DNA from: Bacillota bacterium
GTDB taxonomy: Bacteria; Bacillota; Clostridia; Oscillospirales; Ruminococcaceae
Assembly (NCBI GenBank): GCA_023412215.1
Contig: JAEYNX010000027.1
Coordinates: 82,210 to 146,209 of the forward strand
Reading direction: 5' to 3'
DNA: 64,000 bases
The notes beneath the pieces were generated by a model. The model had not been told where the DNA came from and searched no databases. It worked only from the letters and a program-made list of their open reading frames with translations. Positions 42,177 to 50,932 of the stretch are shown here, piece after piece. Made by a program: the position numbers and the translations under genes. Numbering within the stretch: the first letter of the stretch is position 1; each line of letters opens with the position of its first letter.

Positions 42177-43931
42177 GTGACCGCAAGACGTAAGCAGAGC
42201 TTTCTTCATGGCGCGTTGATCCTTACTGCGGCCACCATTATTGTCAAGGTCATCGGCGCGGTGTTCAAGATTCCGCTTACCCTTGTGCTTGGCGGCGAGG
42301 GTGCCGCGCATTTCTACACGGCTTACGACATCTTTAACCCAATCGCCGCCATCGCCATCGCGGGGCTGCCGGTTGCGGTCTCAAAGCTTGTATCCGAGAG
42401 CGTTGCAAGCGGGCGGTTCCGTGACGTTCGGCGCATCCGCAAGATTTCGCTCTGCCTGTTTTTAGCCACCGGCACGGCGGGCTTTCTGATCACCTTCTTT
42501 TTCGCGCGCCCCTTTGCGGCGCTGGTGGGCAACCCGGACGGCGCTTATCCGGTTATGGCGATAGCGCCTGCCGTACTGTTCCTATGCCTGATGTCCTCCT
42601 ATCGCGGATATTACGAGGGCTTGCGAAACATGTACCCCACCGCGATATCACAGGTGGTAGAGGCCGGCGCAAAACTTATTATGGGCTATGCGCTGTCGCT
42701 TTGGGTGATGCACCTTGGCTTGCAGGATTTTCAGAAAACGGGCATGGTCTTCGGCATCGCGGTTAAAACCACGGCGCAGGCACAAACGGCCGTGTTGCCG
42801 TTTGCGGCGGCGGGCGGTATTCTGGGGGTTACCCTCAGCACCGTGTTCGGTTTTATTTATCTGCTTATCACGCACATCAGAAAAGGGGACGGCATTACCG
42901 CGGGCGAGCTCGCGGCGTCTCCGACGCCCCAGCCGTCCGGAGAATTGTTAAGGCGCCTTATTCGCATTGGTATTCCCGTCTGCTTGGGGGCCATGGTGGT
43001 GAGCCTTACCGCAACCATCGACCTTGCCTCGGTGATGAACCGCCTTACCGCGGCCGCGGCCAAAAACCCCTCGGTCATGCTCAATATGTATGCCGGCATG
43101 CTGCCCAGAGACATGACGCTCGAACGCTTGCCCGCCTTTTTGTTCGGCACCTATAAGGGGCTGCCCATGACGGTCTTCCATCTGGTGCCCGCCATCACCA
43201 CTGCTTTTGGCATCAGCGTGCTGCCCGCCGTTTCGGCGGCGTGGGCGCGCGGCAACACCGCAGAGCTTAAAAGGAATGTGGAGTCTGCCCTTCGGGTGAC
43301 CTCGCTCGTAGCCATCCCCGCGGGCTTTGGCATGACAGCGCTGGCGGGGCCGGTGCTCACGCTGCTTTATAACTTTAAGGGCGACGGCTTAGCGAGCGAG
43401 GTGGCGATATCCACCCCCATCCTTTCGTTTATGGGTGTCAGCGTGATCTTTGTTGCCATTACAAGCCCGGTGAACGCCATCCTGCAGGCCATCGGCAGAG
43501 CCGACCTGCCGGTTAAGTTCCTGTTTGCAGGCGGGCTGATCAAGCTTGCCACCAATTACATTCTGGTGGCTGTTCCAAGTATCAATATTCTCGGCGCGCC
43601 GGTGGGCACGCTGTTGTGTTATCTGTTTATCGTCATAGCCAGTATTATTGCCGTGAGCAAACAGACGCATGTGACACCCAATATGGTCAGTGTATTTGTA
43701 AAGCCCGTGGTTGCGGGCGCATTCTGCGGTTTTTCGGCATGGGCCGCGTACCGGTTGCTGCTGCGGGTGTGCGATGCGCGCATCTCTACGGTACTTTCCA
43801 TCCTCATTGCGATGGGAATCTATGTTTTAGTGCTGATTTTAATACGCGGAGTGAGTATTGACGACATTTTAATGTTACCAAATGGAGAAAAAGTTGTTAA
43901 AGTACTTGAAAAGCACGGAATAATAGGGTAA
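42177..43931 (+). CDS. Lipid flippase-like polysaccharide biosynthesis protein (SpoVB/MurJ superfamily)
   Basis: About 584 residues; a GTG at 42177 has AAGGTG 8 nt upstream. Thirteen or more membrane helices. N-terminal block GALILTAATIIVKVIGAVFKIPL and the charged LPVAVSKLVSE are typical of SpoVB/YtgP proteins. SpoVB is needed for spore cortex formation; paralogues flip lipid II or other undecaprenyl-linked sugars. Position 5' of the mazG-hup-yab block matches the B. subtilis-like order (spoVT/yabM flippase, then yabN/mazG), which supports the YabM/SpoVB assignment. Confidence 0.85.
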   Translation: MTARRKQSFLHGALILTAATIIVKVIGAVFKIPLTLVLGGEGAAHFYTAYDIFNPIAAIAIAGLPVAVSKLVSESVASGRFRDVRRIRKISLCLFLATGTAGFLITFFFARPFAALVGNPDGAYPVMAIAPAVLFLCLMSSYRGYYEGLRNMYPTAISQVVEAGAKLIMGYALSLWVMHLGLQDFQKTGMVFGIAVKTTAQAQTAVLPFAAAGGILGVTLSTVFGFIYLLITHIRKGDGITAGELAASPTPQPSGELLRRLIRIGIPVCLGAMVVSLTATIDLASVMNRLTAAAAKNPSVMLNMYAGMLPRDMTLERLPAFLFGTYKGLPMTVFHLVPAITTAFGISVLPAVSAAWARGNTAELKRNVESALRVTSLVAIPAGFGMTALAGPVLTLLYNFKGDGLASEVAISTPILSFMGVSVIFVAITSPVNAILQAIGRADLPVKFLFAGGLIKLATNYILVAVPSINILGAPVGTLLCYLFIVIASIIAVSKQTHVTPNMVSVFVKPVVAGAFCGFSAWAAYRLLLRVCDARISTVLSILIAMGIYVLVLILIRGVSIDDILMLPNGEKVVKVLEKHGIIG

Positions 43932-43972
43932 TATATATATGTTTTAACAATTGGAAACTGGAGAGCGGATTT

Positions 43973-44824
43973 GTGGAGTTTGAGTTTAAATCGAAATACG
44001 ATATAAACGATCTTCTTGCGATTATGGACATTCTCAGGGGCGAGGAAGGCTGCCCGTGGGATAAGGAACAAACACACTTGAGTATCCGCAAGAATTTTAT
44101 CGAAGAGGTTTACGAGGTTTGTGAGGCCATTGATTTAAATGATGTTTCTCTTTTAAAAGAGGAACTCGGGGATGTGCTTTTGCAGGTCGTTTTCCATTGT
44201 AAGATGGAAAAACAGCTCGGTAACTTTGATTTCGACGATGTGGCCGACGGTATCTGCAAAAAGCTGATTATCCGTCACCCTCATATTTTTACAGACGGCG
44301 CACAATGCAAGACTGCAAACGAGGTCTTGGTTAATTGGGAAAATATCAAGAATGCCCAGAAGGGTATGAAGTCCAGAACTGAGAGTATGCAGAACGTACC
44401 GCGTGTTCTTCCGGCGCTTATGCGCGCACAGAAGGTGCAGGCGCGGGCGGCGAAAAGCGGGTTTGATTACCCGAACACCCAGTACGCGCTTTCAGATTTG
44501 GTAAGCGAGCTCGCGGAACTTATGCGCGCGATGAGCGATAACGATCACGCGGCGGCGTCCGAAGAGCTTGGCGACTTGATATTTTCGTGCGTTAATTTAT
44601 CTCGGTTCCTCACGCTTGATGCGGAGGAGGCGCTTACCGCCTCCACCGACAAGTTTATAAGCAGGTTTTCGCAGGTGGAAGCACTTGCGGGTGCAGAGGG
44701 CATCGACCTAAACCATGCGGATATATGTGAGCTGGACAAGCTTTGGAAGAAAGCAAAGGAACTTAGCAACACCCCAAACACTTATTTCGGAGGGAAAGAG
44801 AATGACGAAAACAGAGTTAATTAA
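43973..44824 (+). CDS. mazG: Nucleoside triphosphate pyrophosphohydrolase MazG
   Basis: 283 residues from GTG. First MazG domain: MDILRGEEGCPWDKEQTHLSI, EEVYEVCEAID, and EELGDVLLQVVFH with the ExxE..ExxD metal motif, then VLPALMRAQKVQARAAKSGFDYP. The second domain has SELAELMRAM and SEELGDLIFSCVNLSRFL. It hydrolyses noncanonical or excess NTPs. The C-terminus overlaps the hup start by 23 nt, so the two are coupled. Confidence 0.94.
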   Translation: MEFEFKSKYDINDLLAIMDILRGEEGCPWDKEQTHLSIRKNFIEEVYEVCEAIDLNDVSLLKEELGDVLLQVVFHCKMEKQLGNFDFDDVADGICKKLIIRHPHIFTDGAQCKTANEVLVNWENIKNAQKGMKSRTESMQNVPRVLPALMRAQKVQARAAKSGFDYPNTQYALSDLVSELAELMRAMSDNDHAAASEELGDLIFSCVNLSRFLTLDAEEALTASTDKFISRFSQVEALAGAEGIDLNHADICELDKLWKKAKELSNTPNTYFGGKENDENRVN

Positions 44825-45077
44825 CGCGGTTGCCGAGAAGTCGGGCATCTCCAAAAAGGATGCAGACAAGGCTGTCAACTCAGTATTTGAAGCGGTTGCC
44901 GAGGCGCTTGCCGGCGGCGACAAGGTTCAAATCGTAGGCTTCGGTTCTTTTGAAGTGAAGCCCCGCAGCGAGAGAGTTGGCCGCAACCCCAGAACCAAAG
45001 AAGAGATTGTTATCCCTGCTTCCAAACTGCCTGTATTTAAGGCAGGCAAGTCACTCAAGGAGCAGGTTGCGAAATAA
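44802..45077 (+). CDS. hup: HU family DNA-binding protein
   Basis: 91 residues; GGAGG lies 8 nt before ATG 44802. Complete HU sequence: MTKTELINAVAEKSGISKKDA, then VQIVGFGSFEVKPRSERVGRNP with the RNP beta-arm tip, and the terminal PVFKAGKSLKEQV. Dimeric nucleoid protein that bends DNA. A strong terminator follows, which should separate abundant hup message from the downstream sporulation genes. Confidence 0.97.
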   Translation: MTKTELINAVAEKSGISKKDADKAVNSVFEAVAEALAGGDKVQIVGFGSFEVKPRSERVGRNPRTKEEIVIPASKLPVFKAGKSLKEQVAK

Positions 45078-45126
45078 GCAAGCTCTTTTGGGTTCATGTA
45101 CAACATCATTGAGGTTGGACATTATG

Positions 45127-45160
45127 CTGCGCATCGCCTGAAAACGGTGCGCAGTTTTTT
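45127..45160 (+). terminator. Strong terminator after hup
   Basis: Stem CTGCGCATCGCC / GGTGCGCAG with GAAA-type loop followed by six T residues (45155-45160) and a second T-rich run. Confidence 0.85.
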
Positions 45161-45214
45161 ATTCTTTTTTCCTTGCTCCGAAGTCAGTTTTAAGCGCACA
45201 GGAGGATTCATACC

Positions 45215-45457
45215 ATGAGACTGGATAAATATCTTAAGGTCACAAGGCTTATCAAGCGCCGTACCATTGCCAACGAGGCCTGCGATGCAGGGCGGGTGCT
45301 GATCAACGATAAGCCCGCCCGCGCGTCCTACGAGGTAAAAGAGGGGGATGTGGTGCAGATTAACCTGGGGGCCAAGCCACTAAAGGTAAAGGTGCTTAAA
45401 GTGAGCGAATACGCTACCAAGGACGATGCGTCCACAAACTATGAGGTGCTGCCGTAA
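45215..45457 (+). CDS. rqcP: S4 domain RNA-binding protein RqcP (YabO)
   Basis: 80 residues, AGGAGG upstream. Single S4 domain: MRLDKYLKVTRLIKRRT, ANEACDAGRVLINDKPARASYEV (family block in two parts), GDVVQINLG. In B. subtilis YabO, renamed RqcP, binds stalled 50S subunits with RqcH and helps alanine tailing in ribosome quality control. Position between hup and yabP is conserved in Firmicutes. Confidence 0.93.
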   Translation: MRLDKYLKVTRLIKRRTIANEACDAGRVLINDKPARASYEVKEGDVVQINLGAKPLKVKVLKVSEYATKDDASTNYEVLP

Positions 45458-45758
45458 ACTCTTCTATATGCGGTACAGCCAGTATTTCCTGCTAAAAGGC
45501 ACAGCGCAAGCATATAAAAATTCATTTCATCATATCATTAAGTAATACCGGCTTAATACCGATTCCTGTTACGGATGGCGAATGCAAGCCCGACTGGAAT
45601 CAGGGGTAAGAGCGTGGTGTTACTTATTTTTTATACCGAAAAGAAACAAGCTTGCATCTCCATACACATTTCGCAACAACACTTTGCGTTGTTGCGGAAA
45701 AACGATGGAATTACTTTTTTAAAGAAAAATTAGTATGAAAGAAAGGCTGGTAAGTGAT
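45458..45758. other. Intergenic region with repeat modules before yabP
   Basis: Contains GCAAGCCCGAC..AAGCTTGC and TAATACCGGCTTAATACCGA, then the mosaic repeat copy at 45661-45736. No gene recognised; a sporulation promoter for yabP would lie here but I could not define one. Confidence 0.4.
45661..45736 (+). repeat. Mosaic palindromic intergenic repeat, copy 7
   Basis: Hairpin GCAACAACACTTTGCGTTGTTGC, spacer with ATGGAATTAC, then AAAAATTAGTATGA. The ATG at 45735 belongs to the repeat end rather than to yabP. Confidence 0.7.
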
Positions 45759-46040
45759 ATGGCGGAAGAGAAAAAGATGATTAAGGTACCCCACAATCTT
45801 ATCTTAGAAGGCAGAAAGGTGCTCACGGTTTCGGGTGTAAACGATATCGACAGCTTCGACGAACAGTCGGTGGTGCTGTTTACCGAGATGGGTGAGCTTA
45901 CGGTAAAGGGCTCCAATCTGCACATCAACAGGCTGAATGTCGACACCGGCGAGCTCAATATCGATGGGGACATCCATACCATGATCTACACTGACGACGA
46001 CCCCAAGCGCAGGAGCTTCTTTGAGAAATTGTTCAAATAG
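45759..46040 (+). CDS. yabP: Sporulation protein YabP
   Basis: 93 residues from the ATG at 45759; the earlier ATG at 45735 falls in the repeat and lacks a binding site. Matches YabP: PHNLILEGRKVLTVSGVNDIDSFDEQSV (in two blocks), GELTVKGSNLHINRLNVDTGEL, and YTDD. In B. subtilis it is made in the mother cell and needed for spore coat or cortex assembly. Followed by yabQ. Confidence 0.93.
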   Translation: MAEEKKMIKVPHNLILEGRKVLTVSGVNDIDSFDEQSVVLFTEMGELTVKGSNLHINRLNVDTGELNIDGDIHTMIYTDDDPKRRSFFEKLFK

Positions 46041-46073
46041 CGTCCACAGACAGGCGGCAAAGGGGTGTTCGGT

Positions 46074-46670
46074 ATGGAGGTCGTTGTAGCGGATCAAACC
46101 ATTATGTTTTTGCAGGCCTGCCTGCTGGGGTTTGTGCTCGGTTTTTTTTATGAGATCTTCCGCATTCTGCGCCTGATGTTTAAAACAGGCGCCACGGCTG
46201 TGTTTATACAGGACCTTCTCTACTGGTCGGCAAGCGCGCTAGTCTCTTTTCTGTTTATCGTCACAGTGAATTCCGGGCAGCTGCGTATCTTTTTGCTGCT
46301 GGGCATTATCATCGGTATGATCATCTATTATTTTACCCTCGGCGCCCTGATCATGAAGGCCTCCAAGGCGATCATCGGGTTTATCCGCAGGGTGTTCCGC
46401 TTTCTTTACCGCAGGATTGTTACCCCAATGCAGCGTTTCAATGCCTCTATGAAGCGAAAAGCTGCTCGTTTTGCAAAAAAAGTTGAGTCAAAGAACAAAA
46501 TAGTCCAAAATAATATGAATTACAGCTTGAAACAATACCGTCTTTTATTGTATAATTTAATACACACAACAAAATCTCAAAACATACACTATAACGAACA
46601 AAACCGAGGGAAAAGCAAATATGAAAAAGAGCGGCGCGGCAAGAACAGGAAAAATACCTCTCTTCATTAA
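46074..46670 (+). CDS. yabQ: Spore cortex biosynthesis protein YabQ
   Basis: 198 residues from the ATG at 46074 (AAAGGGG upstream; the GTG at 46065 overlaps the site). Four or more membrane helices. Opening block LQACLLGFVLGFFYEIFRILRL and FIQDLLYWSASALVSFLF are family-typical. The C-terminal 70 residues are basic and helical, and the final 17 codons overlap the divIC start by 50 nt. Needed for cortex formation in Bacilli. Confidence 0.9.
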   Translation: MEVVVADQTIMFLQACLLGFVLGFFYEIFRILRLMFKTGATAVFIQDLLYWSASALVSFLFIVTVNSGQLRIFLLLGIIIGMIIYYFTLGALIMKASKAIIGFIRRVFRFLYRRIVTPMQRFNASMKRKAARFAKKVESKNKIVQNNMNYSLKQYRLLLYNLIHTTKSQNIHYNEQNRGKSKYEKERRGKNRKNTSLH

Positions 46671-46917
46671 GCTGGTCATTGTTGCGGTATGTGCGGTTTC
46701 AATCTTCTCTACGATTCAGATTGAGGTTGACATCACCAAACGCCAGCAGGAACTTGATGCCCTCAACACCCAGATTTCAGGCCAGACCCTAAAAAACCGT
46801 GAGATTTCCGAGCTTATCAACTCCGCCGATAACGGGTATATGGAGCGTATGGCAAGGGAAAAATGGGGTTATGTTTACCCGCAGGAACGTGTATACGTAG
46901 ATGTATCGGGGAATTAA
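46621..46917 (+). CDS. divIC: Septum formation initiator DivIC/FtsL-like
   Basis: 98 residues with GAGGG 8-10 nt upstream. One membrane helix (about 15-35: IKLVIVAVCAVSIFSTI) is followed by an extracellular coiled coil (about 38-75, TKRQQELDALNTQISGQ) and the terminal block MARERWGYV-like MAREKWGYVYPQERVYVDV. This bitopic divisome protein pairs with FtsL/DivIB to activate septal synthesis. The position after yabQ is the conserved one. Confidence 0.92.
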   Translation: MKKSGAARTGKIPLFIKLVIVAVCAVSIFSTIQIEVDITKRQQELDALNTQISGQTLKNREISELINSADNGYMERMAREKWGYVYPQERVYVDVSGN

Positions 46918-47005
46918 GCATATCTGTGTTAGGACGAGTGTTATGCCGCTTGTTTGACGGCAATGAGATATTCTTTAGATTTTATAAGGAGGATAAACTT
47001 TTCGT

Positions 47006-47452
47006 ATGCAGCTTGAGGTAGGAAGTTTAGTAACCGGAAAGGTGACCAGTATTACCAAGTTCGGCGCCTTCATTGACTTGGGCGAGGGGAAAACGGGTAT
47101 GGTTCACATATCTGAAATAGCGCCTACATATGTCAATGAAATCAGGGATCATCTTACCGAGGGGCAGGAGGTAAAGGTGAAGATACTCACTGTCGGCACC
47201 GACGGTAAGATCGGCCTTTCCATCAAAAAAGCCATTGATAACCCTCCGCCCGCACACAGGCCTCAGAAGCCTTTTCGGAGAGAGGGCCGCGATGGCCCCG
47301 ATTTTAGCGGCCGCCGCAACGAGAATATGTCCTTTGAGGATATGATGAACAAGTTTAAGCAATCAAGCGACGAAAAGATGTACGACCTTAAGCGCAGCGT
47401 AGAGTCTAAAAGAGGTTCCGGCGGCACCAAGCGCGGTGCCAGATTCGGGTGA
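47006..47452 (+). CDS. yabR: S1 domain RNA-binding protein YabR
   Basis: 148 residues, AAGGAGG upstream. Single S1 domain at residues 1-74: LEVGSLVTGKVTSITKFGAFIDLG, GMVHISEI, and VKVKILTVGTDGKIGLSIK. A low-complexity basic, glycine-rich tail follows (RREGRDGPDFSGRRNE to KRGSGGTKRGARFG). Related to YabR/general stress protein 13. It closes the mazG-yabR cluster. Confidence 0.92.
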   Translation: MQLEVGSLVTGKVTSITKFGAFIDLGEGKTGMVHISEIAPTYVNEIRDHLTEGQEVKVKILTVGTDGKIGLSIKKAIDNPPPAHRPQKPFRREGRDGPDFSGRRNENMSFEDMMNKFKQSSDEKMYDLKRSVESKRGSGGTKRGARFG

Positions 47453-47508
47453 TATAAAATTTTCACAGTGCGGTTTGTGTGCAAACTGTTCGCGCCGCAA
47501 AATCAAAC

Positions 47509-47552
47509 AGGTGTTGGTATCGGTTGCATCAGCCCGTACCGGCGCCTTTTTT
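47509..47552 (+). terminator. Terminator after yabR
   Basis: Stem AGGTG..TTGGTA paired with TACCGG..CGCCT, followed by six T residues (47547-47552). Confidence 0.75.
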
Positions 47553-47571
47553 CTTACTTATACTTAAAATC

Positions 47572-47666
47572 CATACTTATTCACGGTAACGTAAAGCGTC
47601 GCCGTTTTCCGCCAAAGATTACAAAAGTGACTTCATCACTTTTGTAATCAAGAATTAGCAGTATAA
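47572..47666 (+). repeat. Mosaic palindromic intergenic repeat, copy 8
   Basis: CCATACTTATTCACGGTAAC start, a TTTCCGCC remnant, the hairpin GATTACAAAAGTGA-CTTCA-TCACTTTTGTAATC and the end AAGAATTAGCAGTATAATC. It ends 15 nt before the amidohydrolase start. Confidence 0.75.
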
Positions 47667-47680
47667 TCTAGGGGTAACGT

Positions 47681-48835
47681 ATGAACATTATTAACGCTAA
47701 AATTTACACCATGGAAGACCTCACCCTATCAAACGGCTACCTGACCATTGAAAACGGCAAGATTACGGCGCTGGGGGAGATGGGCAGCTTTACCGGTTCC
47801 TATTCAGATGCGCTTGACCTTGACGGCGCAGGCATATTTCCGGGGTTTGTGGACGCCCACAGCCATCTCGGCATGTGGGAGGACGGGCTGGGCTTTGAGG
47901 GCGACGACGGCAACGAGGCCACCGACCCTTCCACCCCTCATTTACGGGGGATCGATGCCATCAATCCGTTGGATCATTGCTTTGAAGAGGCTTATCGCGC
48001 GGGGATTACCGCCGTGGTGACCGGCCCGGGCAGTTCCAACCCGGTTGCGGGGCAGCTTGCGGCCATAAAAACCCATGGCAGCCGCATCGACGATATTGTT
48101 CTTAAGGAACCGCTGGCCATCAAGTTTGCGCTGGGCGAAAACCCCAAGGGCGTTTATCACGGCAAAAGCCAAGCACCCGAAACCCGTATGGCCACTGCCG
48201 CCATCATCCGCGAACAGCTTTTTAAGGCGAAGAAATACCTTGAGGATAAGCAGAAGGCCGCCGAGGACGAGGATTTTGACGAGCCGGATTACGATATGAA
48301 GTGTGAAGCGCTGCTGCCGCTCCTGCGCGGGGAGATCAAAGCCCACTTCCATGCGCACCGCACCGACGATATCTTTACCGCCATCCGCATCGCACATGAG
48401 TTTAAGATGCAGTATGTGCTCATTCACTGCACCGAGGGTCACCTGATTGCCGAGCGCATCAAGGGCGAGGGCGCCTGCGCCGTGGTGGGGCCGATCATCT
48501 GCGAACGCTCCAAGCCGGAGCTTCGAAACCTTACCCCCAAAACCGCGGGGATATTAAACGCTCAGGGGGTCGATATCGCCCTCTGCACCGACCATCCGGT
48601 GATCCCGATTCAGTACCTGCCGCTTTCGGCGGGGCTGGCCGTGCGTGAAGGGCTGCCTTACGAGGAGGCGCTTAAGGCCATCACCCTCTATCCCGCCAGA
48701 ATCTGCGGCCTGGATGCCCGTATCGGCTCACTCAAGCCGGGCAAGGACGCCGACCTTGTGGTGTTTGACGGCGACCCGCTTTCAGTTTATGCCACCCCTA
48801 AAATGGTGTTTGTAAACGGCAGCAGGGTGGTTTAA
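47681..48835 (+). CDS. Amidohydrolase (imidazolonepropionase-like)
   Basis: 384 residues; GGGGTAA is a modest upstream site. TIM-barrel metal hydrolase: small beta domain NAKIYTMED, metal motif PGFVDAHSHLGMW (HxH), TAVVTGPGSSNPVAGQ, a barrel His in IKAHFHAHRTDD, another in YVLIHCTEGH, and the last Asp in IALCTDHPV, followed by AVREGLPYEEALKAIT and LKPGKDADLVVFDGDPL. Clostridial relatives are uncharacterised amidohydrolases; the substrate is unknown. Single gene behind a repeat copy. Confidence 0.88.
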   Translation: MNIINAKIYTMEDLTLSNGYLTIENGKITALGEMGSFTGSYSDALDLDGAGIFPGFVDAHSHLGMWEDGLGFEGDDGNEATDPSTPHLRGIDAINPLDHCFEEAYRAGITAVVTGPGSSNPVAGQLAAIKTHGSRIDDIVLKEPLAIKFALGENPKGVYHGKSQAPETRMATAAIIREQLFKAKKYLEDKQKAAEDEDFDEPDYDMKCEALLPLLRGEIKAHFHAHRTDDIFTAIRIAHEFKMQYVLIHCTEGHLIAERIKGEGACAVVGPIICERSKPELRNLTPKTAGILNAQGVDIALCTDHPVIPIQYLPLSAGLAVREGLPYEEALKAITLYPARICGLDARIGSLKPGKDADLVVFDGDPLSVYATPKMVFVNGSRVV

Positions 48836-48906
48836 GAGCAGAATAAAATTTTTTTAAAAAATAAGTTTTAACGTAAATTTTATACAATTCGTTCATAATC
48901 AGACCC

Positions 48907-48935
48907 TTTACTTTACAAGGTTATTGTGTTATTAT
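48907..48935 (+). promoter_or_regulatory. hpf promoter
   Basis: TTTACT (48907-48912) and TATTAT (48930-48935) with a 17-nt spacer, about 95 nt upstream of hpf. Confidence 0.45.
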
Positions 48936-49030
48936 GAAAACATAGATTATACAAAATAATCAAAAACAGCATGGCTTATCTTTTGGGATTTAGCTATGAT
49001 GTATAAAAATGCGTTAAAGGGGATGTGTGT

Positions 49031-49567
49031 ATGAACATTACAATCAGAGGCCGCAAAATCAACCTGAGAGACTCATTTAAAGAAAGGGCGGAAAAGAAGC
49101 TTAAAAAGTTTGATCGTTTCTTTGATAGTAGTGCCGATGCCATTGTCACAGCCTCTCTGGAGCGCGACCGTTTTACAGTGGAGATTACCATCAAGTCTCA
49201 GGGTATGATTTACCGCTCCGAGAAAACGGCAAGTGAACTTACCTCGGCGCTTGAGGCCGTTACCGATTCCCTCTTCCAGCAGATTGTCAAGAACAAAACC
49301 AAGCTGGAGACCAAGCTGCGGGACGATGCCTTTACCAAACCCGATGAAAGCTACCTGTACGATTACGATGAGAGCGCGTCGGAATACAAGGTGGTGCGCA
49401 ACAAGCGCTTTGTGGTAAACCACATGACGGTGGATGAAGCCATCCTGCAGATGAACATGCTCGGCCACGAGTTCTTTATGTTCCGCAACGGTACCACCAA
49501 CGAGATCTGTGTGGTGTACCGCCGCAAGGATGGAAACTATGGCCTGTTGGAACCGAATCCGGACTGA
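49031..49567 (+). CDS. hpf: Ribosome hibernation promoting factor, long form
   Basis: 178 residues from the ATG at 49031 (AAAGGGG 8 nt upstream). N-terminal HPF/YfiA fold (1-100): MNITIRGRKINLRDSFKE, ERDRFTVEITIKSQGMIYRSE split by family blocks. The C-terminal long-HPF dimerisation domain is at about 118-176: VVRNKRFVVNHMTVDEAI, MLGHEFFMFRN and CVVYRRKDGNYGLLEP. It forms 100S ribosome dimers in stationary phase. Monocistronic, with its own promoter and terminator. Confidence 0.95.
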   Translation: MNITIRGRKINLRDSFKERAEKKLKKFDRFFDSSADAIVTASLERDRFTVEITIKSQGMIYRSEKTASELTSALEAVTDSLFQQIVKNKTKLETKLRDDAFTKPDESYLYDYDESASEYKVVRNKRFVVNHMTVDEAILQMNMLGHEFFMFRNGTTNEICVVYRRKDGNYGLLEPNPD

Positions 49568-49602
49568 TAAACTTATTTTTAAGCAATAGTATAAACATAT
49601 AA

Positions 49603-49630
49603 GCGAGGGGGCTTCGCCCCCTCGCAATTT
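49603..49630 (+). terminator. Terminator after hpf
   Basis: Near-perfect G/C stem GCGAGGGGG-CTTC-GCCCCCTCGC (49603-49625) with a short A/T tail AATTTCTGTT. Confidence 0.7.
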
Positions 49631-49762
49631 CTGTTGAGATACAATCGGTGTTCTGCGGCATGATAGTGGTGCGGCAGGGAAGACTAATAGTTCACCGTTT
49701 TTGCTTCAAGTGATACAAACAAGGCGAAGACGTTTTGGCAGCGGAAAGGAAAAACAGAAACT

Positions 49763-50881
49763 ATGAAACCATTTACCATCTCGTGCCCCTGCATCTTTGG
49801 TTTGGAGGGGATTCTTACTGATGAAATCAAGCGCATCGGCGGGCAGAATGTGGCGGCTCAAAACGGCAGGGTGCTGTTCGACGGCACCGAGCAGGATGTG
49901 GCGCGCGCCAACCTTTGGCTGCGCACCGCCGAAAGGGTGCTGATCGTGCTGGGTACCTTTCACGCCCGCAGCTTTGAGGAACTGTTTCAAGGGGTGCAGA
50001 GGCTGCCGCTCGAGGATTTTATCGGCAAAAAGGATGCCTTTCCGGTAAAGGGCTGGTCGCTAAATTCCCAGCTGCATTCGGTACCCGACTGTCAGGCCAT
50101 TGTTAAAAAGGCCGCCGTCAAACGGTTGGAAGGGGTGTACCATCAGTCGTGGTTTGAAGAAACCGGCCCCGTTCACCAGATACAGTTCTCGATTTTAAAG
50201 GACGAGGTCACCGTCATGCTGGATACCTCGGGCGCGGGGCTGCACAAGCGCGGTTACCGCAAGGACGCCAACGAGGCGCCGATTAAGGAAACCCTGGCGG
50301 CGGGCATCGCCAACCTTGCGCGTGTGCGCGGCAGCTCAACGGTGTATGACCCGTTCTGTGGCTCCGGCACCTTTTTAATCGAATCGGCGCTCTACGCGCT
50401 CAATATAGCCCCCGGTATCTCCCGCCACTTTGCGGCGGAAAGCTGGGATTGTTTCGGCGCGGTGGTATGGAAACAGGAGCGCGAGCACGCCATGGAGTCG
50501 ATAGACCGGCAAGCCCTCTTCGCCGCCTACGGCAGCGATATCCTGCCGGACGCGGTGGCGCTTACCGCCGGAAACGCCAAAAAGGCGGGTGTGATCTCCC
50601 GCATCAAGGCGACGGTGTCGGACATTAAAGACTTTCAGCTTCAAACAGAGAACGCCGTTGTGCTCTGCAACCCGCCCTACGGCGAGCGCCTGCTAGACAT
50701 CAAGCAGGCCGAGGAGCTTTATAAGGTGATGGGCGGGGTGTTTGAGAAGCGCCCGCGCACCAGCTACTACATCATCTCGCCGCATGAAGAGTTCGAGCGC
50801 CTGTTCGGCCGCCCTGCCGACAAGCGCCGCAAGCTCTATAACGGCATGATCAAGTGCCAGCTGTATATGTATTTTAAATAA
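49763..50881 (+). CDS. THUMP-domain class I rRNA methyltransferase (YpsC/RlmL type)
   Basis: 372 residues, start ATG 49763. N-terminal ferredoxin-like and THUMP domains (about 1-160: ISCPCIFGLEGILTDEIKRIG, VQFSILKDEVTVMLDTSG-like). The methyltransferase domain follows: LAAGIANLARV, DPFCGSGTFLIESALYA (SAM site), GNAKKAG, and the catalytic NPPYGERL. Family members methylate guanine N2 in 23S rRNA. Ends YNGMIKCQLYMYFK, as usual. Apparently monocistronic. Confidence 0.9.
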   Translation: MKPFTISCPCIFGLEGILTDEIKRIGGQNVAAQNGRVLFDGTEQDVARANLWLRTAERVLIVLGTFHARSFEELFQGVQRLPLEDFIGKKDAFPVKGWSLNSQLHSVPDCQAIVKKAAVKRLEGVYHQSWFEETGPVHQIQFSILKDEVTVMLDTSGAGLHKRGYRKDANEAPIKETLAAGIANLARVRGSSTVYDPFCGSGTFLIESALYALNIAPGISRHFAAESWDCFGAVVWKQEREHAMESIDRQALFAAYGSDILPDAVALTAGNAKKAGVISRIKATVSDIKDFQLQTENAVVLCNPPYGERLLDIKQAEELYKVMGGVFEKRPRTSYYIISPHEEFERLFGRPADKRRKLYNGMIKCQLYMYFK

Positions 50882-50932
50882 TGTAGTTCATAACGCCCCG
50901 CAGCACGGTATAAACCGGCTGCGGGGCGTTTG